Positions 1-10,105 of a stretch of 64,000 nucleotides of DNA are shown piece by piece (the stretch's first letter is position 1; the number at the start of each line of letters is the position of its first letter). The DNA is from Nonomuraea thailandensis (GTDB taxonomy: Bacteria > Actinomycetota > Actinomycetes > Streptosporangiales > Streptosporangiaceae). Location: the NCBI RefSeq assembly GCF_024172165.1, contig NZ_JAMZEB010000002.1, positions 11,677,501-11,741,500 of the forward strand. Reading direction: 5' to 3'. The translations under genes and the position numbers were made by a program. The notes under the pieces are model-generated. The model worked only from the letters and a program-made list of their open reading frames with translations, was not told the DNA's origin and ran no database searches.

Positions 1-2020
<2,020 letters not shown>

Positions 2021-2078
2021 AGCATCTTGCTCGCGTCCACTAAGCAATTCTGAGACAGCAAACAGGCTGTTTCGCAGG

Positions 2079-2197
2079 GTTACGGCGGTTATGGCGGGAA
2101 GGAAACACCCGGTTACATTCCGAACCCGGAAGTTAAGCTTCTCTGCGCCGATGGTACTGCACTCGGGAGGGTGTGGGAGAGTAGGTCACCGCCGGAC
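2079..2197 (+). rRNA. rrf: 5S ribosomal RNA
   Basis: A 119-nt sequence with the typical actinobacterial 5S layout: it starts GTTACGGCGG and ends CACCGCCGGAC, so the two termini pair. The internal CCGAACCCGGAAGTTAAG segment is diagnostic. It follows the 23S gene by about 60 nt, as in a 16S-23S-5S operon. The exact ends may shift by one or two bases. Confidence 0.96.
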
Positions 2198-2208
2198 AAT
2201 CTCTATGG

Positions 2209-2243
2209 AAAGGGCCCCGACGCCGAGCGTCGGGGCCCTTTCT
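2209..2243 (+). terminator. rrn operon intrinsic terminator
   Basis: A perfect 15-bp stem (2209-2223 with 2227-2241) closed by a 3-nt loop. Its right arm ends in CCTTTCT. It lies 11 nt after the 5S gene and marks the end of the rRNA operon. Confidence 0.93.
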
Positions 2244-2363
2244 GCGTTGCGCCGATTGCTCTGTGTCGCGCCGGCGGCGTCGCTTGTCCCCGTTGGTCGC
2301 GCATAGTACGGTCGCGTCCACGAGCGGTGGCCGCCAGGGAGGGCCATCCTCCGAGGGGGCCTC

Positions 2364-3224
2364 GTGAGCGAGATCTTCATCTCTTACCGTCGCACCGACA
2401 GCAGCCCGGTCTCCGGCCGCTTGTACGCGGCTCTCCAGCACGCCTACGGCGACAGGGCCGTCTTCATGGACACCTCGTCCATCGCTCCCGGAGCCAGCTG
2501 GCCCAGGAGCCTGGAGAACGCCCTCGCACGGGCGAAGGTGGTCCTCGTGGTCATGGGCCCTCAGTGGATCAGGGCCGCCAACGAGTGGGGCGAGCGGCTG
2601 ATCGACCAGGAGGGCGACTGGGTGCGCCGTGAGCTGGAAGGCGCTCTGGCCGCCGACAAGCAGGTGATCCCCCTGCTGGTGAGCGGCGCCAGGATGCCTC
2701 CGCCCGAACGGCTGCCGGAGTCGCTGCGGAGTCTGTGCGAGCGGCAGGCGGTGCCGCTGCGCGACGAGTTCTTCGAGCACGACCTGAAGCTGGTCGTGAC
2801 GCAGGTCGAGGCGAGGGCGAAGCTCGCGGGGCTGCCCAGTGTGGACAACTGGTATCCGCAGCCGCCTCCCGATGTGCCGGATCCCCTGTCCGAGGAGAAG
2901 CTGGCCGTGGCGTTGAAGGCGGTGCTGCGGCATTGGCAGGTGGTCGAGAGCCCGCTTCCGCAGGACGAGTCGGCCACCCGGATCGAGCTCTACCGGGAGT
3001 ACCGCTTCAGGACCTTCAGGGACGCGATCGCGTTCATGAGCGAGGTGGCGCCGGGCTGCGACATCGCCAATCACCATCCGCGCTGGGAGAACGTCTGGCG
3101 TCATGTACGGGTCTCCCTGACCACATGGGACATCGGTCACCGGATCTCCGATCGCGACGTGCAACTCGCCAAGTACTTCGACAGCGCCTACGGGGAGTTT
3201 CCCGGAGCCGACCCACCCGGTTGA
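2364..3224 (+). CDS. TIR domain / pterin-4a-carbinolamine dehydratase fusion protein
   Basis: 286 aa, GTG start preceded by GAGGGGG. Residues 1-~140 form a TIR domain: FISYRR at 5-10, VFMDTSSIAPG at 33-43 and a WVRREL segment that puts a glutamate at residue 90, where NAD-cleaving TIRs carry their catalytic Glu. After a proline-rich linker (about 160-174), residues ~175-275 match the 4a-hydroxytetrahydrobiopterin dehydratase (PCD/DCoH) family: a YREYRFRTFRDAIAFM segment, the NHHP signature (His237, His238), and LTTWDIG followed by RDVQLAKYFD. The third active-site His of classical PCDs, in the LxTH motif, is Trp255 here. Standalone PCDs recycle oxidised pterin cofactors; TIRs in bacteria are NADases or scaffolds, often in phage defence. 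The combination and its function are inference. It is the first gene after the rrn terminator and has no same-operon partner that I recognise. Confidence 0.85.
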   Translation: MSEIFISYRRTDSSPVSGRLYAALQHAYGDRAVFMDTSSIAPGASWPRSLENALARAKVVLVVMGPQWIRAANEWGERLIDQEGDWVRRELEGALAADKQVIPLLVSGARMPPPERLPESLRSLCERQAVPLRDEFFEHDLKLVVTQVEARAKLAGLPSVDNWYPQPPPDVPDPLSEEKLAVALKAVLRHWQVVESPLPQDESATRIELYREYRFRTFRDAIAFMSEVAPGCDIANHHPRWENVWRHVRVSLTTWDIGHRISDRDVQLAKYFDSAYGEFPGADPPG

Positions 3225-3288
3225 CGACGCCGCGCTGAGGCGGGCGTCACACTAGCGGGGCGGCTGAGGTCTTCGTGATAATGATCGC

Positions 3289-4263
3289 GTGATCGCGGCC
3301 GCCGCGAAAGCGATGCCACGGCTGTTCCTCGTGCTCGCTCTGCTCGTCCCGTTGCTCCTGGCGAACGAGCAGATGCCGGCCGAGGTCAGTGCCGTTGACG
3401 TGCCGTCGCCCGTGGTCGGGCGAGCTCCGGAGCTCGTGCCCTTCAGGACGGCCGTGCGGGCTCCGTCCGCCCGCTCCCCGCGCGCCGAGGAGCCCGGCGT
3501 CCAGCCCGTGATCCGCAGGGCGAAGGTGCCGGCGGCGCGGATCTCCAAGCGGCTCGACCGTTTCCTGGCGGGCAGGCCGGGGCCGGTGACGGCGATGGTG
3601 AAGGAGCTGGGGACCGGGCGGGTCTACCGGTATCACGCGGGCGAGCGGCTGATCACGGCCAGCACGGCCAAGGTGCAGATCCTCATGGCGCTGCTCCTGC
3701 GTACCCCGTGGAAGAAGCTTCCCGCGGCGGTCAGGCGCGATGCGGAGAAGATGATCCGCTACAGCGACAACCACGCCGCCGACCGGCTGTGGCTGCGGAT
3801 CGGGGGCGCGGCGGGGTTCGGCGCGGCGGGGCGGAAGTTCGGGCTGAAGCACACCCAGGGAGTGCCGGGGAGCTGCGTCGACCTGTACTGCTGGGGGATC
3901 ACGAAGACGTCCGTGGACGACCAGGTGCGGCTCATGGCGGCGCTGGTGTCGGAGAAGAGCCCGCTCAAGGCCGGGGATCGCAAGCAGGTGCTCAGGCTCA
4001 TGGGCGCGGTCGTCGACGGCCAGGACTGGGGCATCAGCGCCGCCGCGTGCCGGGGCGAACGGGTGGCGCTGAAGAACGGCTGGCTCAAGCGCGTCTCGAA
4101 CAAGCTCTGGGCCACGATCAGCGTGGGCCTGATCAGGGACGGCGGGCGCGACTACGCCGTTGCCGTACTCACCGAGGGCAGCCCTGAGGTGGGGTACGGC
4201 ATCGCGACGGTCGAAGGCGTGGCCGAGCGGATCATGCGTGACTTCCGGCGATGCCAGGGGTGA
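3289..4263 (+). CDS. Class A beta-lactamase-like serine hydrolase
   Basis: 324 aa, GTG start. A hydrophobic stretch at residues ~10-25 looks like a signal peptide or anchor, so the enzyme probably acts outside the membrane. The catalytic region has the penicillin-recognising triad: S125-T-A-K128 (SxxK), S159-D-N161 (SDN), and a KNG triplet at 262-264 in place of KTG. The ~75 residues after the leader are low-complexity and Pro/Ala-rich. The usual E166-type deacylating Glu is not obvious to me, so a muramoyl-peptide or D,D-peptidase role is as likely as antibiotic hydrolysis. The 3' end overlaps the convergent regulator gene by 32 bp. Confidence 0.85.
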   Translation: MIAAAAKAMPRLFLVLALLVPLLLANEQMPAEVSAVDVPSPVVGRAPELVPFRTAVRAPSARSPRAEEPGVQPVIRRAKVPAARISKRLDRFLAGRPGPVTAMVKELGTGRVYRYHAGERLITASTAKVQILMALLLRTPWKKLPAAVRRDAEKMIRYSDNHAADRLWLRIGGAAGFGAAGRKFGLKHTQGVPGSCVDLYCWGITKTSVDDQVRLMAALVSEKSPLKAGDRKQVLRLMGAVVDGQDWGISAAACRGERVALKNGWLKRVSNKLWATISVGLIRDGGRDYAVAVLTEGSPEVGYGIATVEGVAERIMRDFRRCQG

Positions 4264-4957
4264 CCAGCCGGTAGCCCACCCCGCGTACGGTCTGGATGAG
4301 CTGGTCGTCCTCGTCGCCCAGGCGCGCCCGCAGCCGCTTGACGTGCACCGCGATCGTGTTCGTCGAGGTGTTCGCGGCGGCGTGCCAGACGTGGCGCATG
4401 ATCTGCTCGCGGGTGACCGTGCGGTCGGCGTTGCGCATGAGGTACTGCAGCAGCTCGAACTCGCGCAACGGCAGGTGCACGGCCCGCCCGGCGACGCGCA
4501 CCTGATAGGCCTGAACGTCCAGCTCGACCCCGCCCACGGCCAGCACCTTGCGGGACTCGGGCGAGGCCGCCTGGATGAACGGCAGCAGCTCCGGCACCCT
4601 GTAGGGCCTGGCCACGCAGGCGGCGGCGCCGGCCGCGAGCGCGCGCACCGCCTGCTCGGCGTGCCCCTCGCCGACACCGAGCAGCACGGGCACGGCCCGG
4701 GCCCGCCGTACGGCGCGGACGAACTCGACCGCGTCGATGACCGGCAGCGTGGCCGAGACGAGCACCACGTCCGGCTGGAGGGCGCCCGCCTGCAGCAGCC
4801 CCTGCGCGCCGTCCGGGGCGCCGGTCACGGCCACGCCCTCGTGTTCGAGGGCCGTGGCCACGTCGTCCACGACGGAGTCGTCGGGATCGGCGATGAGCAG
4901 TACGGGCTTGGTCCTCGTGTCCCCGTTCATCGTGGATGCCGCCTGCTGTCGGGTCAT
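4232..4957 (-). CDS. OmpR/PhoB-type winged-helix regulator with degenerate receiver domain
   Basis: 241 aa. The ATG overlaps the pstB stop codon (TGATG), so it is translationally coupled and last in the pst operon. The C-terminal ~100 residues are a canonical winged-helix DNA-binding domain (LREFELLQYLM, TREQIMRHVW, IAVHVKRLRARLGDE, RGVGYRL). The N-terminal ~120 residues have the receiver layout, but the phospho-acceptor position is not Asp: PDVVLVSATLP aligns with the usual PDLVLLDLMLP, putting Ser where Asp is expected. The invariant Lys of the KPF motif is Arg (ARPY). Phosphate operons usually carry a phosphorylatable PhoB/PhoP; this one probably works without canonical phosphorylation (inference). 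No sensor kinase lies beside it. Confidence 0.88.
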   Translation of the reverse strand: MTRQQAASTMNGDTRTKPVLLIADPDDSVVDDVATALEHEGVAVTGAPDGAQGLLQAGALQPDVVLVSATLPVIDAVEFVRAVRRARAVPVLLGVGEGHAEQAVRALAAGAAACVARPYRVPELLPFIQAASPESRKVLAVGGVELDVQAYQVRVAGRAVHLPLREFELLQYLMRNADRTVTREQIMRHVWHAAANTSTNTIAVHVKRLRARLGDEDDQLIQTVRGVGYRLVTPGIAGSHA

Positions 4958-5736
4958 CAGCCGAAGCGCCCCGTGATGTAGTCCTCGGTCGCCTTCTGCG
5001 TCGGGTTGGTGAACATGCGGGACGTCTCGTCCATCTCGATGACCTTGCCGGGCTGGCCCTGCGCGGCGAGGTTGAAGAACGCCGTCCTGTCGCTGACCCG
5101 GGCGGCCTGCTGCATGTTGTGGGTGACGATGACGATGGTGTACTGGTCCTTCAGCTTGGCCATCAGGTCCTCGATGGCCAGCGTCGAGATCGGGTCGAGG
5201 GCCGAGCACGGCTCGTCCATCAGCAGGACCTCGGGCTGCACCGCGATGGCGCGGGCGATGCAGAGGCGCTGCTGCTGACCGCCGGACAGGCCGGCGCCGG
5301 GCTTGTTGAGGCGGTCCTTGACCTCGTTCCAGAGGTTGGCGCCCTTGAGGGACTCCTCGACGATGCCGTCCATCTGGGACTTGGAGATGCGGCCCCGGTT
5401 GAGGCGCAGGCCGGCGGCCACGTTCTCGTAGATGGACATCGTGGGGAACGGGTTGGGGCGCTGGAACACCATGCCGATCAGGCGGCGGACCGAGACGGGC
5501 TCGATCGTGGGGGCGTACAGGTCCTCGCCGTCGAGCAGCACCTTGCCCTCCACCCGCGCGCCGGGGATGACCTCGTGCATGCGGTTGAGCGTGCGCAGGA
5601 ACGTCGACTTGCCGCACCCCGACGGGCCGATGAACGCGGTGATCGAGCGGGGCTCGATGGTCATGGACACGTCCTCGATCGCCTTGTGCGATCCGTAGTA
5701 CGCGTCCAGGCCCGAGACCTGGATCTGCTTGGACAT
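4957..5736 (-). CDS. pstB: Phosphate ABC transporter ATP-binding protein
   Basis: 259 aa, the usual PstB length. It has Walker [10 protein letters not shown], signature [14 protein letters not shown], Walker [14 protein letters not shown] and the H-loop VTHNM. The protein sits on the cytoplasmic side and drives phosphate import with PstA/PstC. It is 15 nt downstream of pstA, with GGGGGAAA as ribosome-binding site. The stop codon overlaps the start of the winged-helix regulator. Transcription presumably starts at the PHO box upstream of pstS. Confidence 0.97.
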   Translation of the reverse strand: MSKQIQVSGLDAYYGSHKAIEDVSMTIEPRSITAFIGPSGCGKSTFLRTLNRMHEVIPGARVEGKVLLDGEDLYAPTIEPVSVRRLIGMVFQRPNPFPTMSIYENVAAGLRLNRGRISKSQMDGIVEESLKGANLWNEVKDRLNKPGAGLSGGQQQRLCIARAIAVQPEVLLMDEPCSALDPISTLAIEDLMAKLKDQYTIVIVTHNMQQAARVSDRTAFFNLAAQGQPGKVIEMDETSRMFTNPTQKATEDYITGRFG

Positions 5737-5751
5737 TGTGGTCGTTTCCCC

Positions 5752-6627
5752 CTATCGGCCCTTGGCAGGCGAGCGCCACCAGGCGATCAGGCGCGCCACC
5801 AGGTTGAGCAGCATGACGATCAGGATGAGCGTGAGGGCTCCGGTCCACGCTCGGTCGATGGCGGTGTCGTTCGGACGGGCCGCCTGGTCGAAGACGAAGA
5901 GCGGAAGGCCCATCTGCGGCCCGCTGAACGGGTCGTTGTTGATGGAGTTGGTGAAGAACACCGTCATCAGCAGCGGCGCGGTCTCACCGGCGACGCGGGC
6001 CACGGCCAGCATCACGCCGGTGACGATGCCGGTGAACGCGGTCGGCAGCACGACCTTGACGATGGTGCGCCACTTGGGCACGCCCAGCGCGTACGAGGCC
6101 TCGCGCAGGTCGGTCGGCACCAGCCTGAGCATCTCCTCCGCCGATCGCACGACCGTCGGCATCATCAGGATGGACAGCGCCAGCGCGCCCGCCCAGCCGG
6201 AGAACTGGAAGCCGAGGAACAGGATCCAGAACGCGAAGACGAACAGGCCCGCAACGACGGAAGGGACGCCGGTCATGACGTCCACGAAGAAGCTGATGGA
6301 GCGGCTCAACCGGCCGCCGTTGCCGTACTCGACCAGGTAGATGGCGGTGAGCAGGCCGATCGGCACCGAGATCAGCGAGGCCAGCAGGACCTGTTCGAGC
6401 GTGCCGATGATGGCGTGGTACGCGCCGCCGTGCGCGTCCCTGGCTCCGATGCCGTTCATGGAGTGGGTGAGGAACTCCAGGTCGAAGCGCTCCATGCCGT
6501 TGGAGATGACCAGCCAGAGCACGGAGATGAGCGGCACCACGGCCAGCGCGAACGCCAGATAGACCAGGCCCTGGACGACCCGGTCCTTGATCCGGCGGCC
6601 GGTGGAGATGTGTTGGATCGTGGTCAT
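5752..6627 (-). CDS. pstA: Phosphate ABC transporter permease PstA
   Basis: 291 aa with about six membrane segments and the inner-membrane-component loop EASYALGVPKWRTIVKVVLP, which contacts PstB. The ATG overlaps the stop of pstC by 4 nt (6624-6627), indicating coupled translation. Together with PstC it forms the membrane channel of the high-affinity phosphate transporter. Family assignment rests on motifs and operon position. Confidence 0.96.
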   Translation of the reverse strand: MTTIQHISTGRRIKDRVVQGLVYLAFALAVVPLISVLWLVISNGMERFDLEFLTHSMNGIGARDAHGGAYHAIIGTLEQVLLASLISVPIGLLTAIYLVEYGNGGRLSRSISFFVDVMTGVPSVVAGLFVFAFWILFLGFQFSGWAGALALSILMMPTVVRSAEEMLRLVPTDLREASYALGVPKWRTIVKVVLPTAFTGIVTGVMLAVARVAGETAPLLMTVFFTNSINNDPFSGPQMGLPLFVFDQAARPNDTAIDRAWTGALTLILIVMLLNLVARLIAWWRSPAKGR

Positions 6628-7604
6628 GCGCCGGCCCTCGCGTACTCCTTGCGGCGGTTGATGACGAACCGCGCCGCCATGTTGACCAGCAACGTGATGA
6701 TGAACAGCACGAGACCGGACGCGATCAGGGCGCCGCGGCCGATGTCGTTGGCCTCGCCGAAGCCGTTGGCGATGTTCGCCGCGATGCTGTTGGCGTGCGG
6801 GGTGAGGATCTGGAAGGTGATGTCGAAGGTGGCGGGGAAGATCAGCGCGACCGCGATGGTCTCGCCCATGGCGCGGCCGAGGCCGAGCATGGCGGCGCTG
6901 ATGACGCCTGGGCGGCCGAACGGCAGCACGGCCATCCTGATCATTTCCCAGCGGGTCGCGCCGAGCGCGAGCGCCGCCTCCTCGTTCATCTTCGGCGCCT
7001 GGAGGAACACCTCGCGGGAGATGGCGGCGATGATCGGCAGGATCATGATGGCCAGCACGACAGAGCCGGCGAGCATGGTCTTGCCGCCGATGATGCCCTC
7101 ACCGCCGAACAGCGGGAACCAGCCGAGGGTCTCGTTCAGCCACTGCGAGGGCGTCCTGAGCAGCGGCACCAGGAACGCCACGCCCCACAGGCCGTACACC
7201 ACGCTGGGCACGGCGGCGAGCAGGTCGATCAGGTAACCGAGCGGGGCGGCGAGCCTGCGCGGCGCGTAGTGCGAGATGAACAGCGCCACGCCGACCGCGA
7301 TCGGGGTCGCGATCACGAGTGCGAGCAGGGAGCTGAGCACGGTGCCGAACGCCAGTGCCGCGATGCCGAACTCGCGGCTGCTGTTGGGCTCCCAGGTCAG
7401 CTCGGTGAAGAAGTTCGCCTCGTTCGCCCGCAGGGCGGGGATGGCCTCGCTGATGAGGAACACGGCGATGGCAGCCATGATCGCCAGAAGGGCGACGCCG
7501 GCCGCGGTGGACAGGTAGCGGAAGGGCGCTTCACCGCGGCTGCGCCGCGAGGCGGACCGGCTCGTGGCCGGCCCGCCGTCACGGGTACGTACGTTGGTCG
7601 CCAT
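6624..7604 (-). CDS. pstC: Phosphate ABC transporter permease PstC
   Basis: 326 aa. The N-terminal ~40 residues are Arg/Ser-rich and cytoplasmic, followed by a first membrane helix (VALLAIMAAIAVFLI) and further hydrophobic segments. The coupling loop reads EEAALALGATRWEMIRMAVLP. The start lies 6 nt after the pstS stop, and its own stop overlaps the pstA start. It is the second half of the phosphate channel. Confidence 0.96.
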   Translation of the reverse strand: MATNVRTRDGGPATSRSASRRSRGEAPFRYLSTAAGVALLAIMAAIAVFLISEAIPALRANEANFFTELTWEPNSSREFGIAALAFGTVLSSLLALVIATPIAVGVALFISHYAPRRLAAPLGYLIDLLAAVPSVVYGLWGVAFLVPLLRTPSQWLNETLGWFPLFGGEGIIGGKTMLAGSVVLAIMILPIIAAISREVFLQAPKMNEEAALALGATRWEMIRMAVLPFGRPGVISAAMLGLGRAMGETIAVALIFPATFDITFQILTPHANSIAANIANGFGEANDIGRGALIASGLVLFIITLLVNMAARFVINRRKEYARAGA

Positions 7605-7610
7605 GGGGGA

Positions 7611-8729
7611 TTAGGAGATCGCCTCGACCGCGGTCCGGACCTTGGTGAGCAGAGTGCCCGAGAGCGGGGCGTAGCCCAGCTCCTTGAGCGCCGCCTGGCC
7701 CTCGTCGCTGGAGGTGTACTTGAGGAACTCCTTGACGACCTTGGCCTCCTCGGCCGGCAGGCCCTTCTCGCAGGTGATCTCGTAGGTCACCAGGACGATG
7801 GGGTAGGCGCCGGCGGTCTTGGTGGCGTAGTCGATCGACAGGGCCAGGTCGTTGCCGGTGCCCTTGATCTCGGCCGTCTCGACCGTCTTGGCCGCGTTCT
7901 CGGGGGTCAGCTCGACGAACTCGCCGGCGCCGTTGGCGACCTTGGCCTTCTGCAGCGAGGAGTTCTCGGCGTAGGAGAGCTCGACGTAGCTGATGGCGCC
8001 CTCGGTGTCCTTGACGGAGGAGGCGATGCCGTCGGAGCCCTTGGAGCCCTGGCCCTTGGCCTCGGCCGGCCAGGCCTTGGCGGGCTCGTGCGGCCAGTCG
8101 GTCTCAGCGGTGGCCTTGAGGAACTTCGTGAAGTTGTCGCTGGTGCCCGACTCGTCCGAGCGGTGGAACGCCTGGATCGGGGTGGAGGGCAGCGTGGCGC
8201 TGGGGTTGTCGGCCTTGATGGCGGCGTCGTCCCACTTGGTGATCTTGCTGTTGAAGATCCCAGCGAGCGTCTTGGGGGAGAGCTGCAGGCCCTCGACGCC
8301 GGGCAGGTTGTAGACGACCGCGACCGGGCCGGTCACCATCGGGATGTTGATGGCGTTGCCGGTCTTGCACCGGGCGTTGGCCTGGGCGGGCTCGTCCTCC
8401 TTCAGGGCCGAGTCGGAGCCGGCGAAGGCCACCGTGCCCTGGATGAACGCCTGCACACCCGCGCCCGAGCCGCTGGGCTGGTAGTTCAGAGTGACACCAG
8501 GGTTCGTGGCCGTGAAGTTCTTCGTCCACTCGGTGATCGCGTTGGCCTGGGCCGAGGAGCCAGCGGCGTTGATCGTGCCACTCAGGCCACCGTTGTCGTT
8601 GCCCGCGGCGGGTGCGCTGGCGCTGGCGGAGCTGGTGCTCCCGGCGCCGGCGTTGTTGTCTGTGCCGCACGCAGCGAGCGAGAGCGCGCCGACGACGGCG
8701 ACGGCGGCGAGCCGGCCTGCATACTTCAC
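7611..8729 (-). CDS. pstS: Phosphate-binding lipoprotein
   Basis: 372 aa, GTG start with GGGAGGAA eight bases upstream. A lipoprotein signal peptide ends in the lipobox LAAC (Cys21), so the protein is anchored outside the membrane. The TINAAGSSAQ segment near the N-terminus and the later SDESGTSDNFTKFL match the PstS phosphate-binding loops. A Ser/Ala/Gly-rich spacer separates the lipidated Cys from the binding fold. It is first in the pst operon, with a PHO box about 75-95 bp upstream. Confidence 0.97.
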   Translation of the reverse strand: MKYAGRLAAVAVVGALSLAACGTDNNAGAGSTSSASASAPAAGNDNGGLSGTINAAGSSAQANAITEWTKNFTATNPGVTLNYQPSGSGAGVQAFIQGTVAFAGSDSALKEDEPAQANARCKTGNAINIPMVTGPVAVVYNLPGVEGLQLSPKTLAGIFNSKITKWDDAAIKADNPSATLPSTPIQAFHRSDESGTSDNFTKFLKATAETDWPHEPAKAWPAEAKGQGSKGSDGIASSVKDTEGAISYVELSYAENSSLQKAKVANGAGEFVELTPENAAKTVETAEIKGTGNDLALSIDYATKTAGAYPIVLVTYEITCEKGLPAEEAKVVKEFLKYTSSDEGQAALKELGYAPLSGTLLTKVRTAVEAIS

Positions 8730-8804
8730 GGTTGGGTTCCTCCCACTTGGTCCTTAGTCGCCATGAAAGTTATGCAGCGAAGGTGACTCAGACCCCCTAT
8801 CGAG

Positions 8805-8822
8805 GGTGAACGTTCGGTGAAC
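8805..8822 (-). promoter_or_regulatory. PHO box (PhoP-binding direct repeats) upstream of pstS
   Basis: Read on the minus strand, two exact GTTCACC heptamers (8816-8822 and 8805-8811) are spaced 11 nt apart, matching the actinobacterial PHO box, a tandem of 11-bp units beginning GTTCACC. The site lies 76 bp upstream of the pstS start and only 29 bp before the divergent phosphatase gene, so it could affect both transcripts. Confidence 0.88.
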
Positions 8823-8850
8823 GTGCCAGGTCACCCTCATGATGGGTGTT

Positions 8851-9333
8851 ATGACTTATCGCGTATGCCTGGTGTGCATGGGGAACATCTGCCGCTCGCC
8901 GATGGCCGAGGTCGTCCTCCGTCAGACGCTCGCCGACCGCGGCCTGGGCGACAGTGTCATCGTCGAGAGCGCCGGGACGGGCGGCTGGCACGTCGGGGAT
9001 CCCATGGACGAGCGGGCGCTGGCGATCCTCACCGAGCACGGCTACGACGGCTCCGCCCACCGGGCGCGGCAGTTCACCAAGGACTGGTTCGACCGCTACG
9101 ACCTCGTGCTCGCCATGGACCGGGACAACCTGTCCAACCTGCGCCGGCTGGCCCCCGCCGGGGTGGAGGTGCGGCTGTTCCGCTCCTTCGACCCGGCGGC
9201 GCCGGAGGAGGCTGAGGTGCCGGATCCGTACTACGGGGGCCATGAGGGGTTCGAGGAGGTGCTGGGCCTGGTCGAGGCCGCCTCCGAGGGGATCGCCAAG
9301 CACATCGCCGACTCGCTCGATGAGATTCACTGA
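8851..9333 (+). CDS. Low-molecular-weight protein phosphatase (possible deglycation phosphatase)
   Basis: 160 aa from the ATG at 8851; two earlier in-frame ATGs (8839, 8842) exist and none has a strong ribosome-binding site. The P-loop C9-MGNIC-R15-S is the C(X)5R(S/T) signature, and the DPYYGG segment supplies the general-acid Asp. This family dephosphorylates phosphotyrosine. Some members instead act on ribulosamine-5-phosphates, products of protein glycation. The next gene, a fructosamine-kinase homologue, overlaps it by 14 nt, which supports a deglycation role (inference from established knowledge of both families). It is divergent from pstS across a shared PHO-box region. Confidence 0.9.
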   Translation: MTYRVCLVCMGNICRSPMAEVVLRQTLADRGLGDSVIVESAGTGGWHVGDPMDERALAILTEHGYDGSAHRARQFTKDWFDRYDLVLAMDRDNLSNLRRLAPAGVEVRLFRSFDPAAPEEAEVPDPYYGGHEGFEEVLGLVEAASEGIAKHIADSLDEIH

Positions 9334-10105
9334 GGACCTCGGCTCGTCGCACGGATGGCGGCTGCGACGGGGCGTGCTGGACGACGGGCGCGAGGTGTTC
9401 GCCAAGAGCGGGGCCGCCTCCGAGCTGTTCGCCTCGGAGGCGGCCGGGCTGCGCTGGCTGGGCGAGGCCGCCGCGGTGCCCGAGGTGATCGAGGTGGGGC
9501 CCGACCGGCTCGTGCTGTCCTGGGTGCGCCAGGAGCGGCCCGACGCGGCCGCCGCCGAACGGTTCGGGCGTTCGCTGGCGAGGATGCACCGGGCCGGGGC
9601 GCCCGGCTTCGGCGCCCCGTGGGCCGGGTTCATCGCCGAGCTGCCGATGGACAACGCGCCCTGTGCCGGCTGGCCGGCCTTCTACGGTGAACGGCGGGTG
9701 CTGCCGTTCCTGCGGCTCGCGCGGCTGCCCGCTGCCGACGTCGCGCTGGTGGAGCGGGCGGTGGGGCGCTTCGCCGACGTCGCGGGGCCCGCGGAGCCGC
9801 CCGCGCGGATCCACGGGGACCTGTGGAGCGGGAACGTGCTCTGGTCGGGCGGGGACGGGGTGCTCATCGATCCGGCCGCCCATGGCGGGCATCGGGAGAC
9901 GGACCTGGCCATGCTGGAGTTGTTCGGGCTGCCGTACCTGGATCGGGTGCTGGGGGCGTACCGGGAGGAGTGGCCGCTCGCGCGGGGGTGGCGGGAGCGG
10001 GTGCCGCTGCACCAGCTGCATCCGCTGCTCGTGCACGTGGTGTTGTACGGGGAGAGCTACCGCGAGAGCTTGATGAGCACGGTGCGGCGGGTGCTGGCCC
10101 TCTAA
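9320..10105 (+). CDS. Fructosamine/ketosamine 3-kinase family protein
   Basis: 261 aa, ATG inside the end of the phosphatase gene (14-nt overlap in another frame), so the two are certainly co-transcribed. It has the aminoglycoside-phosphotransferase-like fold of FN3K: a short N-lobe (EVFAKSG), the catalytic loop RIHGDLWSGNVLW, and the metal-binding IDPAAHGGHRETDLAM. FN3K homologues phosphorylate sugars attached to protein amino groups, so the adduct falls off. Bacterial members tend to prefer ribulosamines and erythrulosamines. The 3' end overlaps the convergent tetR-type gene by 4 bp. Confidence 0.9.
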   Translation: MRFTEDLGSSHGWRLRRGVLDDGREVFAKSGAASELFASEAAGLRWLGEAAAVPEVIEVGPDRLVLSWVRQERPDAAAAERFGRSLARMHRAGAPGFGAPWAGFIAELPMDNAPCAGWPAFYGERRVLPFLRLARLPAADVALVERAVGRFADVAGPAEPPARIHGDLWSGNVLWSGGDGVLIDPAAHGGHRETDLAMLELFGLPYLDRVLGAYREEWPLARGWRERVPLHQLHPLLVHVVLYGESYRESLMSTVRRVLAL

